A DNA stretch of 64,000 nt. It comes from F23-D06 sp963603365 (GTDB taxonomy: Bacteria > Bacteroidota > Bacteroidia > Bacteroidales > WCHB1-69). The notes under the pieces were generated by a model that was not told the origin of the DNA, made no database searches, and saw only the letters and a program-made list of their open reading frames with translations. Positions 33,749-42,318 of the stretch are shown here, piece after piece. Numbering within the stretch: position 1 is the first letter of the stretch; the number at the start of each line of letters is the position of its first letter. Both the position numbers and the translations under genes were made by a program. The stretch lies in contig CAVCMI010000022.1 in assembly GCA_963603365.1 (NCBI GenBank), positions 46,901 through 110,900 of the forward strand, given 5' to 3'.

Positions 33749-35155
33749 ATGAAAAAACTATTTCTGATTACGCTGGGCGTGTGCTGCATGGGACTTGCTA
33801 TGGCGCAGCCCGTAACCAAGGGAGGCGGACTCACTTCCGAACAAATCAATGAGCTGAAAGGTTCATTCAAGGTCACTTCGGGAGACAAGGCTTTGCGCAA
33901 TGCGGTGGTGGCCAATAATATCGACAAATTGGCGCGCAATTACGAAAACAACACCGCTTTTGACGCCCATTTTTCCAACCAAGTGCCCTCCAAAGCCATC
34001 ACCGACCAGGAGTCGTCAGGGCGCTGCTGGATGTTTACCGGAATGAATGTGCTCCGTTCAAAGGCTATCGCCCGTTATGACCTCCCGGCAGATTTCCAGT
34101 TCTCGCAGTGCTACACGTTCTTTTGGGACCAGCTGGAAAAGGCCAACCTGTTTTTGCAGGCTGTGCTCGACAACCGGGCAAAATCCGTCAACGACGAAAC
34201 TGTGCAATGGCTGTTCAAGAACCCGCTTAGCGACGGCGGCCAATTCACGGGCGTGGCAAACCTGATTGACAAATACGGCATTATGCCTAAAGACGCAATG
34301 CCCGAAACTTACAGCAGCAACAATACCGGGCGTATGTCGGAACTGATAAAGCTGAAGCTCAGGGAGGATGCCCTGCAACTCCGTGATATGGCCAACAACA
34401 AAAGCACAACCGAGAAGATGTTGCAAGACAAGAAAATGGAGATGCTGAAAACGGTTTACCGTATGCTCGCCTATACGCTTGGCGAACCGCCCGCCCAGTT
34501 TACATGGACCCGCCGCGATGCCAAAGGCAACGTGGTGAGCACCGAAACCTATACGCCGAAATCGTTCGCAGAGGCTTTCGTGAAAGAGGATTTCTCAAAG
34601 TATTATATGATAATGAACGACCCTACACGCCCCTACTACAAGGTGTACGAAATCGAATACGACAGGCATGTCTATGACGGACAGAACTGGAAGTACCTCA
34701 ATCTGCCGATGGATGAAATCGCCGACATGGCTATCGCTTCCATCAAAGACAGCACAATGATGTACTTTTCGTGCGACGTGGCCAAGTTCCTCGACCGTGA
34801 AAAAGGCTATATGGACATCAACAATTATGATTACGGTTCCCTGTTCGGCACAACGTTCGGCATGGACAAGAAACAGCGCATCGAGACCTACGCCAGCGGT
34901 TCGTCACACGCTATGACGCTCTGCGCCGTGGACCTCGACAAAGACGGCAAGCCTGTCAAGTGGATGGTCGAAAACAGCTGGGGCAGCAAATACGGGCACA
35001 ACGGCTTCCTTATCATGACGGACGAGTGGTTCAACGAGTATATGTTCCGTCTGGTGGTCGAAGAAAAATACATCCCCGCCAAGACCCTCAAACTTTTCAA
35101 ACAGGAATCTGTCATGCTGCCGGCATGGGATCCTTTGTTTGCTCCCGAAGACTAA
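33749..35155 (+). CDS. Secreted C1B (PepC/bleomycin hydrolase-like) cysteine aminopeptidase
   Basis: A 468-residue papain-fold peptidase with signal peptide (AMA-QPV near residue 19). The catalytic triad is intact: Cys93 in SSGRCWMF, His387 in SSHAMTL and Asn409 in VENSWG, preceded by the oxyanion Gln of TDQESSGRC. The family trims N-terminal residues; unlike cytoplasmic PepC of other phyla this copy is exported, consistent with extracellular peptide use. It follows the thioredoxin-like gene by 69 bp. Confidence 0.93.
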   Translation: MKKLFLITLGVCCMGLAMAQPVTKGGGLTSEQINELKGSFKVTSGDKALRNAVVANNIDKLARNYENNTAFDAHFSNQVPSKAITDQESSGRCWMFTGMNVLRSKAIARYDLPADFQFSQCYTFFWDQLEKANLFLQAVLDNRAKSVNDETVQWLFKNPLSDGGQFTGVANLIDKYGIMPKDAMPETYSSNNTGRMSELIKLKLREDALQLRDMANNKSTTEKMLQDKKMEMLKTVYRMLAYTLGEPPAQFTWTRRDAKGNVVSTETYTPKSFAEAFVKEDFSKYYMIMNDPTRPYYKVYEIEYDRHVYDGQNWKYLNLPMDEIADMAIASIKDSTMMYFSCDVAKFLDREKGYMDINNYDYGSLFGTTFGMDKKQRIETYASGSSHAMTLCAVDLDKDGKPVKWMVENSWGSKYGHNGFLIMTDEWFNEYMFRLVVEEKYIPAKTLKLFKQESVMLPAWDPLFAPED

Positions 35156-35170
35156 GCTATCATTAACAAG

Positions 35171-35210
35171 ACAGGTTCAGGTCCCAGAAGTGTCCGGAAC
35201 CTGAACCTGT
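35171..35210 (+). terminator. Twelve-bp inverted repeat, possible terminator
   Basis: ACAGGTTCAGGT and its perfect complement are separated by 16 nt, 15 bp after the pepC-like stop and before the DUF2147 gene. The stem is strong, but the T-run is weak, so it may be a processing or attenuating hairpin. Confidence 0.6.
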
Positions 35211-35230
35211 CATTATATCAACAGCCGACA

Positions 35231-35650
35231 ATGAAAAAGACGCTCTCAACAATAATGCTTTTGCTCAGTGCCGTGACACTTTTTGCGCAGAATGCAGATG
35301 AAATATGCGGAATATACCATTCCATAGACCCGTTTTCAAAAGAGGGGTCGCAATGCCGGATTTACCGCGCCTCCGACGGCACTTACGAGGCCAAAGTGGT
35401 TTGGGTGGAGAATCCGAAAAAGAAAAACCAGTTAGGGCTGGTCTTTATGACTAAACTGACCTACAATGAGCAAGAATCAGAATACCAGAAAGGGAAGTTG
35501 AAGTATCCGGGCAAGCCTGGCACCTACAGCACTTACGTCAAAATGTCTTCCGACAAGAACACTTTGCACATGAGGGGTTATTTAGGTGTTTCGTTTCTTG
35601 GCAAAACGGTTGACTGGCATCGCGAGAGCAATGTGAGGGTGCAGAAATAA
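35231..35650 (+). CDS. Secreted DUF2147 protein
   Basis: A 139-residue protein with signal peptide (LLSAVTLFA-QNADE) and a DUF2147 core: GIYHS, then RIYRASDGTYEAKVVWVENPKKK, LTKLTYNE and the MRGYLGVSFLGKTVDWHRE end. A small beta-barrel in the periplasm is expected; function unknown. Preceded by the inverted repeat after the pepC-like gene; convergent with maf. Confidence 0.85.
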   Translation: MKKTLSTIMLLLSAVTLFAQNADEICGIYHSIDPFSKEGSQCRIYRASDGTYEAKVVWVENPKKKNQLGLVFMTKLTYNEQESEYQKGKLKYPGKPGTYSTYVKMSSDKNTLHMRGYLGVSFLGKTVDWHRESNVRVQK

Positions 35651-35661
35651 CGGCTGTTCCC

Positions 35662-36252
35662 CTATTCCGTGCACTTGTCAAGCATTTCCCACAGCAGACG
35701 TGTGGGGAGCCCCATCACATTATAGAACGAGCCGCTGATGGACCGGATGCCTATGCAGCCTATCCATTCCTGCACGCCGTAGGCTCCGGCCTTGTCGAGG
35801 GGCTTGTAGCGCCCAACGTAGTATTCAAGTTCTTCTTCTGAAAGCCGGGCGAATGTGACCTCGGTGGAGCGGTAGTCGGTCAGCGTTTTCTGGCTTGTGG
35901 CAACGGTAAGTCCGCTATATACGGTATGGGTCCGTCCGGAAAGCGTCCGCAACATGGTCAGCGCACCCGCTTCGTTTTCAGGCTTCCCGATAATCTTTCC
36001 GTCGGCCACAACAATCGTGTCGCAGGCTATGAATATCGAATTCCTGCTTTGCGCATGAATGTCAATGCCGGAGAGTTTGAGCCTCGACAGAAACTGCACC
36101 ACCTGATCGGGCGGCAATGCCGGGTCGTAAGCCTCTTCCACGTCCACATTCAGAATCTCAAAGTCAATGTCCATATCCTGCATTAGCGCCCGTCTTCTGG
36201 GCGACTGCGAAACCAGGTATATCTTATAGCCGTGAAGTCTTTCTAAAAGCAT
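35662..36252 (-). CDS. maf: Maf-family nucleoside-triphosphate pyrophosphatase
   Basis: Hydrolyses non-canonical or dTTP/UTP-type nucleotides to monophosphates. The 196 residues carry the Maf signature: LVSQSPRRRALM (13-24), ACDTIVVADGKIIGKP near 75-90, and the KAGAYGVQEWIG...SGSFYNVMGLP segment. The Arg/Lys residue set looks YhdE-like, but the exact preferred nucleotide is not decided here. Own promoter; its stop converges on DUF2147. Confidence 0.92.
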   Translation of the reverse strand: MLLERLHGYKIYLVSQSPRRRALMQDMDIDFEILNVDVEEAYDPALPPDQVVQFLSRLKLSGIDIHAQSRNSIFIACDTIVVADGKIIGKPENEAGALTMLRTLSGRTHTVYSGLTVATSQKTLTDYRSTEVTFARLSEEELEYYVGRYKPLDKAGAYGVQEWIGCIGIRSISGSFYNVMGLPTRLLWEMLDKCTE

Positions 36253-36294
36253 CTCTTTTTAAATCAATAAATTGGATTTGTAACAAAGAAGCCG

Positions 36295-36302
36295 CAAAAA
36301 TA
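36295..36302 (-). promoter_or_regulatory. Promoter -7 box of maf
   Basis: TATTTTTG 42 bp upstream of the maf ATG. Confidence 0.65.
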
Positions 36303-36334
36303 GCATAAACTGCGGATTTTGCAGACTGTCAATA

Positions 36335-37699
36335 TCACATCACGGTTTTTTCCATCGTTTCGGTAATCTCCTGTTTTAGTTCGCAAAGTCTCCGGTACTC
36401 GGCCGAGTGCTTGAGCCGCTGTGCTTTGAAGTAGTCGCAGAGCTTTTTGACGGCTATTTTGTAATAGTGCGAGAAGAACTCGGTGCCGAACATGGCAAGC
36501 AGATAAGCTAACGCTATCAGGAAGTGCTTGCTGACCGCCCATACTACTCCCAACATGATGAGATAGAAGACGGGGAATGCGATGATGGTGCCGATGACAT
36601 ATTGGAACGAAGAGTGCAGCATAGGGTCTTTTACGCGGTTGGTGAGCCGGCGCGTGATGCTTTCGGGTATGAGGTTGTTGACGTACCCGAATATAAAGAG
36701 CGGCAATGACACGACCATAAGCAATATGCGCCAAAGCAGCCTGAAAAAAGAGAGTTTGCGGTTGACGACCCAATTCTGCAGTCCTAACTGTTTGAGCAGT
36801 GCCAAATACTCTCGTGTTTGCATCATAAGCCGTATGAAAGCGTCGTTATGGTCAGACTGCATTTGCTTTATGCGGGCGATGATGGTCATGGCGGCGTCTT
36901 TCTGGTGCGGGAGGTAGTTGGGACGCAGTCCTTTGTTGCGGAGCAGCGGTCCGCTCATCATCTGTGTGAGCGCCTCAATCTCGTTGTAGAATTCTGGAAT
37001 GTCAATGTCGGGGGTGAGTTCCTTGACGCGGGCTCGTGCCTTTTCGTTGAGAGCGTGGTAGCCCCGGTCGTGGTTCTCTTTGTAGGTGTCGAAGAAATCC
37101 TCGATGGTGAAAGGCTTGCCTACGGTGACCATCAAGTCGCTGTGAAATGAGAAGTAGTTGGAATAGTGTATGTTGAGCGGCAGAACCTGAAGCCCTAACT
37201 TAAAGTCGTTGAGTTCTTCGGCGGCAAAGGCGATGCGGCAGAAACCTTTTTTGAAGGTGTTCATATAGTGGCCGTGTTGGTGTGTGGCCTCGGGAAAGAT
37301 GACCAAAGTGCCTCCGTTGCGCAACACACGGGCGGCGCGGTTGTAGATGGTCAAGTTGCTGCGCACGTCGCTGTAACTGCCGTCACGGGTCCTGAATGTA
37401 GGCAAGATCTTGAGGAAACGCAGGATCCGTGCCACTTTGTCTTTTTTGAAGATGTCGCCGCGTGCAATGAAGACAGGTTGCCGGCGGTCTTTGAACATTG
37501 TGTGCAAGATGGCCATGGCATCCATCAACCCGTTCTGGTGGTTGGCGATGACGATGGTAGGTTGTCCTTTGGGCGGTATGTTTTCCTTGTTGAGGATGTA
37601 AAAATGGCGGTAATAGATGTGGTTGTGCAGAATGCACAGAAAATTCATGTAGAAGTCGTATTGCTTGTCGAACTTGTCGATGTTTTCGAACGAGATCAT
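36335..37699 (-). CDS. Large membrane acyltransferase (PlsC-domain)
   Basis: A 454-residue protein with an N-terminal PlsC domain: catalytic NHQNGLMDA near residue 53 (HxxxxD), FPEATHQ near 135, and LNIHYSNYFSFHSDLMVTVGKPF near 175. After a helical segment come at least three to four membrane spans (about 325-345, 370-395 and 400-420). This long form, with a C-terminal membrane region, resembles 1-acyl-sn-glycerol-3-phosphate acyltransferases of Bacteroidota. It is 12 bp downstream of DPP11 and probably cotranscribed. Confidence 0.88.
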   Translation of the reverse strand: MISFENIDKFDKQYDFYMNFLCILHNHIYYRHFYILNKENIPPKGQPTIVIANHQNGLMDAMAILHTMFKDRRQPVFIARGDIFKKDKVARILRFLKILPTFRTRDGSYSDVRSNLTIYNRAARVLRNGGTLVIFPEATHQHGHYMNTFKKGFCRIAFAAEELNDFKLGLQVLPLNIHYSNYFSFHSDLMVTVGKPFTIEDFFDTYKENHDRGYHALNEKARARVKELTPDIDIPEFYNEIEALTQMMSGPLLRNKGLRPNYLPHQKDAAMTIIARIKQMQSDHNDAFIRLMMQTREYLALLKQLGLQNWVVNRKLSFFRLLWRILLMVVSLPLFIFGYVNNLIPESITRRLTNRVKDPMLHSSFQYVIGTIIAFPVFYLIMLGVVWAVSKHFLIALAYLLAMFGTEFFSHYYKIAVKKLCDYFKAQRLKHSAEYRRLCELKQEITETMEKTVM

Positions 37700-37711
37700 G
37701 ATGCGATGCCG

Positions 37712-39874
37712 TTATTCAATGATGTCCATTTCTTCAATCAGATTGTTCGCGCCTGCGAATTTGTCCACGATGAACAGGAAGTAGCGCGTGTCGAGGCTGA
37801 TGTTGCGGCAGCGGCTGGCGTCATAATAGAGGTCGCTCATAGTGCCTTCCCAAACACGGTCGAAGTTGACACCGATGAGTTGGCCGTCAGCGTTGATGAC
37901 CGGACTGCCGGAGTTGCCGCCGGTGGTGTGGTTGCCTGCAATGAAGGCCACCGGCAGTTTGCCCTCTTTGTTGGCATAGCGGCCGTAGTCTTTGTTCTGC
38001 CACAACTGCTTGAGCCGCGGGTCAACGTGGTAGTCGTAAACGTCCGGGTTCTCTTTTTCCATGATACCGTCAAGGGTGGTGTAGTATTCGTACCGGATGC
38101 CGTCTGCAGGTTCAAAGCCTTTAATCTGGCCGTAGGTGACCCGCATGGTGAGGTTGGCGTCTGGATAGAACACCTTGGCGGTGTCTTTCTCCATCAAGGC
38201 TTTCACATACTTACGGTAGAGGGTGTTGAGTTTGTCGGTGTTGTCACTCAGTTTCATATAGGTCTGCACGTAGTTGTCGAAGACGGCTCTGTATATGCGC
38301 AGCAGTTCAGAATTGGCGCTCTTGGCAATCTGTTTGGCGGATGCCTCCTGCACAAAGCGCACAAACTTGTAGCTGTCTGTGAAGTAGGGGGCAGTGGTGG
38401 CTTGGGCATCCCAAAGCCGGGCCATACGCTGGCGTACCGTGCTTTCATCCTGGATGTATGTGTGCAGTTCAGCGGGTATTAGTTCGGGTTTCTCTTTGGT
38501 GAAAAAGTAGGTGAAGAGTTCAATGAAACATTCGCGGTCAATGGGAAGACTGTAGCCGTTGTGGAACGAAGCGTTTTTCTGAAGCATATTGGCACGTGCC
38601 GTCTTTAGCGCGACTTCTTTTCCTTTGTCCAGTTGGTCGGCAAGGTTGTAGTAATGGCGCACCAGGTTTAGAATGATTTCAGGGCCGAAAAAACATTCAG
38701 AGACGAACGTGACGGCTTCGGTCTGGTCGGCGATGTCTTTGTAAAGCCCTTTCATATCGGCGATGAGGGTGCCGTACTGCTTTTTACGGTTGGCGTCCTG
38801 TTCCGCCCACTGCTGGAACTCTTCCTCTGCGCGCTGTTTTTTTTCGATGACGCGACATTCGCGGATGCCTTTGGTTTCGCCCTGCCATTTTTTCCAGCCG
38901 TTGGAGATGCTGTTTGCCTTGGCGGAATACATGAGGCGCGTATGCGGGTCGAGGTTCATCTGACGTTTCATGGCCTCGAGGCGTATGGTGCGCGCATCAA
39001 TGGCGATGGGGTTCTGGATGTTGGCGGTGATGTTGACGCCGTCGGAGATCAGAAACTGGCGGGTGCTGCCCGGATATCCGAACACCAAGGTGAAGTCGTT
39101 CTCTTCGATGCCTTTGATGGAGACGGGGAAGTATTTCTTGGGCTTCATCGGGATGTTGTCGGCGGAGTAGTCGGCGGGTTTCCCGTCGGGGGCGGTATAG
39201 ATGCGGTACAGGGAGAAGTCGCCCGTGTGGCGCGGCCACATCCAGTTGTCGCTGTCTCCGCCGAACTTGCCGATGCTCTCGGGCGGCACGCCCACGAGCC
39301 GGATGTCGCGGTATGTTTCGGTTACGAACATAAAATATTGGTTGCCGTAATAGAACGGTTTGATGGTGGCGCTGTAGCCGTTGCCGTCGGTGGCTTTCTT
39401 GGTTTCAGCGGCAATGTTCTGCTTGATTGCCTGCTGCCGTTCGCTGTCGTCCATGTCATCGGTCACGTTTTTCAGCACCGCATCGGTCACATCCTGCATA
39501 TAAACGAGGAAGGTGACGGTAAGCCCCTCCATCGGAATCTCTTCAGCCTTGCTTTTGGCCCAAAATCCGTTTTGCAGGTAATTGTGTTCCATAGTGCTGT
39601 GCGACTGGACGTAAGAGTATCCGCAATGGTGGTTGGTAAGCAGCAGCCCTTGGCTGGAGATGAGTTCGGCGGTACAGCCGCTGCCGAAGAGCACGATGGC
39701 GTCTTTCATGCTGTGGTGGTTGACGCTATATACGTCCTCAGCAGTCAGCCTGAAGCCTAACTGCTGCATTTCAGTTTCGTTGTACTGCAGGAAAATCGGT
39801 AGCCACATGCCTCCGTCGGCACGAGCGAACCCTAACAGGGCACAGAACAGGGGGATCAGTAGAAATCTTTTCAT
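37712..39874 (-). CDS. dpp11: Dipeptidyl-peptidase 11 (peptidase family S46)
   Basis: Periplasmic serine peptidase releasing N-terminal dipeptides. The 720 residues include a signal peptide (FARA-DGG), the catalytic His in LLTNHHCGYS (His83), the conserved Asp in PRHTGDFS (Asp219) and the nucleophile in TTGGNSGSPV (Ser655). Arg673 in GVNFDRVWEG sits where DPP7 has Gly and DPP11 has Arg, the residue that gives Asp/Glu preference at P1; the number matches the P. gingivalis enzyme as I recall it. It sits 66 bp downstream of DPP-IV in the same direction, so the two may supply complementary dipeptides for uptake. Confidence 0.95.
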   Translation of the reverse strand: MKRFLLIPLFCALLGFARADGGMWLPIFLQYNETEMQQLGFRLTAEDVYSVNHHSMKDAIVLFGSGCTAELISSQGLLLTNHHCGYSYVQSHSTMEHNYLQNGFWAKSKAEEIPMEGLTVTFLVYMQDVTDAVLKNVTDDMDDSERQQAIKQNIAAETKKATDGNGYSATIKPFYYGNQYFMFVTETYRDIRLVGVPPESIGKFGGDSDNWMWPRHTGDFSLYRIYTAPDGKPADYSADNIPMKPKKYFPVSIKGIEENDFTLVFGYPGSTRQFLISDGVNITANIQNPIAIDARTIRLEAMKRQMNLDPHTRLMYSAKANSISNGWKKWQGETKGIRECRVIEKKQRAEEEFQQWAEQDANRKKQYGTLIADMKGLYKDIADQTEAVTFVSECFFGPEIILNLVRHYYNLADQLDKGKEVALKTARANMLQKNASFHNGYSLPIDRECFIELFTYFFTKEKPELIPAELHTYIQDESTVRQRMARLWDAQATTAPYFTDSYKFVRFVQEASAKQIAKSANSELLRIYRAVFDNYVQTYMKLSDNTDKLNTLYRKYVKALMEKDTAKVFYPDANLTMRVTYGQIKGFEPADGIRYEYYTTLDGIMEKENPDVYDYHVDPRLKQLWQNKDYGRYANKEGKLPVAFIAGNHTTGGNSGSPVINADGQLIGVNFDRVWEGTMSDLYYDASRCRNISLDTRYFLFIVDKFAGANNLIEEMDIIE

Positions 39875-39940
39875 ATTTATGGCGTATTGTAGGTTAGAGG
39901 GAGCAGTTCTCGCCTGCTCTCCGGAACTGCATTGTTATTG

Positions 39941-42121
39941 TTACAGGTTGTTCAGGATATAGTTGGCCAGTTTCTTGTAGAGGTAGGAGCGGGTGTTGCC
40001 GCCCATAATGAAATGGTTTTTGTTAGGGAAGAAGAACTGGTCGTACTCGACTTCGGCCTCATTGAGGGCTTTCACCAGCTCCATGGCGTTCTGGAAGTGC
40101 ACGTTGTCATCGGCGGTTCCGTGTATGAGCAAGTATTTGCCCTGCAGTTTGTCTGCATAGGTGGTAGGGGAGTTGAGGTCGTAGCCGTCGGGGTTCTCCT
40201 GTGGGGTTCTCATAAAGCGTTCGGTGTAGATGTTGTCGTAGTAGCGCCAGTTGGTGACGGGTGCCACGGAGATGGCCATCTTGAAAGCGCCGTCGCCCCG
40301 GAACAGGGAGAGGGCGGAGAGGTAGCCGCCGAAACTCCATCCCCAGATGCCGATTCTGCTGCCATCTACGTAGGGGAGGGTTTTCAGCCAGTTGGCGGCT
40401 GCAATCTGGTCGATGGCTTCGTATTTGCCCATTTGCCGGTATATCACTTTCTTGAAGGCGTCGCCCCGGGTGGCGGTGCCTCGGCCGTCCACGCATACGG
40501 AGATGTAGCCCTGCTGAGCAAGCATTTGGTAGAAGGCCAGGTCTTGCGCACCCGAGTAGGCGTTCATCACCTGCTGGCTGCCGGGACCTCCATAGCAGTT
40601 CATCATGACAGGGTATTTTTTGGACGGGTCAAAGTCGGCGGGTTTCAGCATCCAGCCGTAAAGTTCCACGCCGTCAGCAGTGGTGAAGCGGACGATCTCG
40701 CGTTTGGCAAACCCGTAGTCATCCATGGTCTTCTGCACGCCCTTGTTGTCGTTGAGCACGCGCAGTTCCTTGCCGGCTGCATTGCGGACGGTGTATTGCG
40801 GCAGCACGTTAAGTGACGAATAGACATTGCGGTAGAAGTGCCCGTTAGGACTGAATTCGGTGCTGTTCCAGCCGTCGCCGCTGCTGAGCATCTTTTTCTT
40901 CTTTCCGTCGAAATTGACAATGTAAAGGTCGCGGTTCAGCACGTGGCTTTCGTTCGAGAGGTAGTAAATCTGCTGCTTGTCTTCGTTCACGTACTGTATC
41001 TTGTTCACTTCCCAATTTCCGGAGGTGAGCTGCTTGATGTCACCGCCAAAGGTGACTTTGTAGATATGGTTAAAGCCGTCGCGCTCGGAGGTGACAATCA
41101 TGCTCTTGCTGTCTTTGAGAAAGTAATAGTCGTCGGTGACATCAAGCCATTTCTCGTTATGGTCGGTATAGATGATGTCTTGCTTTCCGGTGAGGGTGTT
41201 GTATCGGATGAAGTCGAGCCGGTTCTGGTGACGGTTGAGCTTGAGCACTACGGCTTCGCGACTGTTCGGAAGCCAATAGACGCGCGGGAAATAGCAATTG
41301 CTGTTGTCGCCGAGGTCGATTCTGGTGAGCGCACCGCCGGCAAGGTCATAGATGAAGACATCCACTAAGGAGTTGTCTTCGCCGGCCTTGGGGTATTTGT
41401 ATTTGAAGTCGGTGGGGTAAAGGCTGTCGTAGAGGGCGAAGTTGTACTCTTTGACGCGGCGCTCGTCGAAACGGAGAAAGGCAATTTTGGTGCCGTCGGG
41501 AGACCATGACGCAGCCTGCGACATGTCGAGTTCTTCTTCATACACCCAGTCGGCAAAGCCGTTGAGGATGGCATTCTCCTGCCCGTCGCGGGTGATGCGG
41601 GTGACAGCGCCTGTGGCCATGTTTTGCAAGTAGAGGTCGCACCCTTTGGCAAAAAGCGCATGCTGACCGTCTTCGGAAAGGTCGGCGAAGTGCAGCTTCT
41701 CCGTCGTGTCAGACACCATCGTCAGCGTTTTCTTTTCTAAGTCATAAACGTAATAGTAGGCGAGGGTGGAACGGCGCCAAATGCTTTCCATGTCCACGGC
41801 GAGCAAAATCCTCTTTTCGTCGTTTGAGAAGGAATAGTCGCCAAGATTGCCCATCGTCACACGGCCGTGGCTGAGGCTGTCCAGTTCTTCGTTGCTGACC
41901 AATGTGCCGATCCTGTCGCCGCTGGTAAAGCTGTATCGGTCGATGCCGCCGCGCTTCATTACGGTGTAGTCGTCGCTGACGGGCATGGCAGTGTATCCGG
42001 TGACCCCTCGGGGATAGAATGCGTAAAGATTCCAGATTTCTTCGATTGTGATTTTCTTGTTTTGAGCCAAACAGCAAGATACGGCTGTACAAAGGAGAAT
42101 GAAAAGCAGTTGTTTCTTCAT
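39941..42121 (-). CDS. dpp4: Dipeptidyl-peptidase IV (peptidase family S9B)
   Basis: Removes Xaa-Pro or Xaa-Ala dipeptides from peptide N-termini. The 726 residues comprise a signal peptide, an N-terminal beta-propeller (to about 480) with the DWVYEEEL substrate-anchoring Glu pair, and an alpha/beta-hydrolase domain. The triad is Ser596 in GWSFGG, Asp671 in GTADDNVH and His703 in NKNHF; the spacing equals that of P. gingivalis DPP-IV as I recall it (593/668/700). The frame extends to 42184, beyond a promoter box at 42145-42152; ATG at 42121 starts the signal peptide. Confidence 0.95.
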   Translation of the reverse strand: MKKQLLFILLCTAVSCCLAQNKKITIEEIWNLYAFYPRGVTGYTAMPVSDDYTVMKRGGIDRYSFTSGDRIGTLVSNEELDSLSHGRVTMGNLGDYSFSNDEKRILLAVDMESIWRRSTLAYYYVYDLEKKTLTMVSDTTEKLHFADLSEDGQHALFAKGCDLYLQNMATGAVTRITRDGQENAILNGFADWVYEEELDMSQAASWSPDGTKIAFLRFDERRVKEYNFALYDSLYPTDFKYKYPKAGEDNSLVDVFIYDLAGGALTRIDLGDNSNCYFPRVYWLPNSREAVVLKLNRHQNRLDFIRYNTLTGKQDIIYTDHNEKWLDVTDDYYFLKDSKSMIVTSERDGFNHIYKVTFGGDIKQLTSGNWEVNKIQYVNEDKQQIYYLSNESHVLNRDLYIVNFDGKKKKMLSSGDGWNSTEFSPNGHFYRNVYSSLNVLPQYTVRNAAGKELRVLNDNKGVQKTMDDYGFAKREIVRFTTADGVELYGWMLKPADFDPSKKYPVMMNCYGGPGSQQVMNAYSGAQDLAFYQMLAQQGYISVCVDGRGTATRGDAFKKVIYRQMGKYEAIDQIAAANWLKTLPYVDGSRIGIWGWSFGGYLSALSLFRGDGAFKMAISVAPVTNWRYYDNIYTERFMRTPQENPDGYDLNSPTTYADKLQGKYLLIHGTADDNVHFQNAMELVKALNEAEVEYDQFFFPNKNHFIMGGNTRSYLYKKLANYILNNL

Positions 42122-42144
42122 TAAGATTGTTTTTTTTAGAGCGG

Positions 42145-42152
42145 CAAAAGTA
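42145..42152 (-). promoter_or_regulatory. Promoter -7 box of dpp4-dpp11-acyltransferase
   Basis: TACTTTTG, 23 bp upstream of the dpp4 ATG; excludes the longer start. Confidence 0.7.
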
Positions 42153-42257
42153 ATAAAAAAAGCGGAAGCGTTAATGTTGTGCAAAAGGTGAATCTCGACG
42201 AAATGATTACAGTATAAACCGTCCGCACACGATACCGTCAGGTTCTCCTCTTTTTTG

Positions 42258-42265
42258 TATATTTG
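42258..42265 (+). promoter_or_regulatory. Promoter -7 box of pgi
   Basis: TATATTTG followed by CCGCC, 53 bp upstream of the pgi ATG and divergent from the dpp4 promoter. Confidence 0.7.
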
Positions 42266-42318
42266 CCGCCGGTTGCCGGCCGTGGCCGGATTGGCCGTTT
42301 TTTTATAATCCCAAGGCT

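Noticed and set aside
35171..35210. Inverted repeat considered as a riboswitch or CRISPR-like element.
   Set aside because: A single perfect stem without conserved core sequence or repeats. A hairpin or weak terminator explains it.
37268..38482. A 404-codon plus-strand frame opposite the acyltransferase and DPP11 genes.
   Set aside because: It is antisense to two catalytically intact genes and contains no domain.
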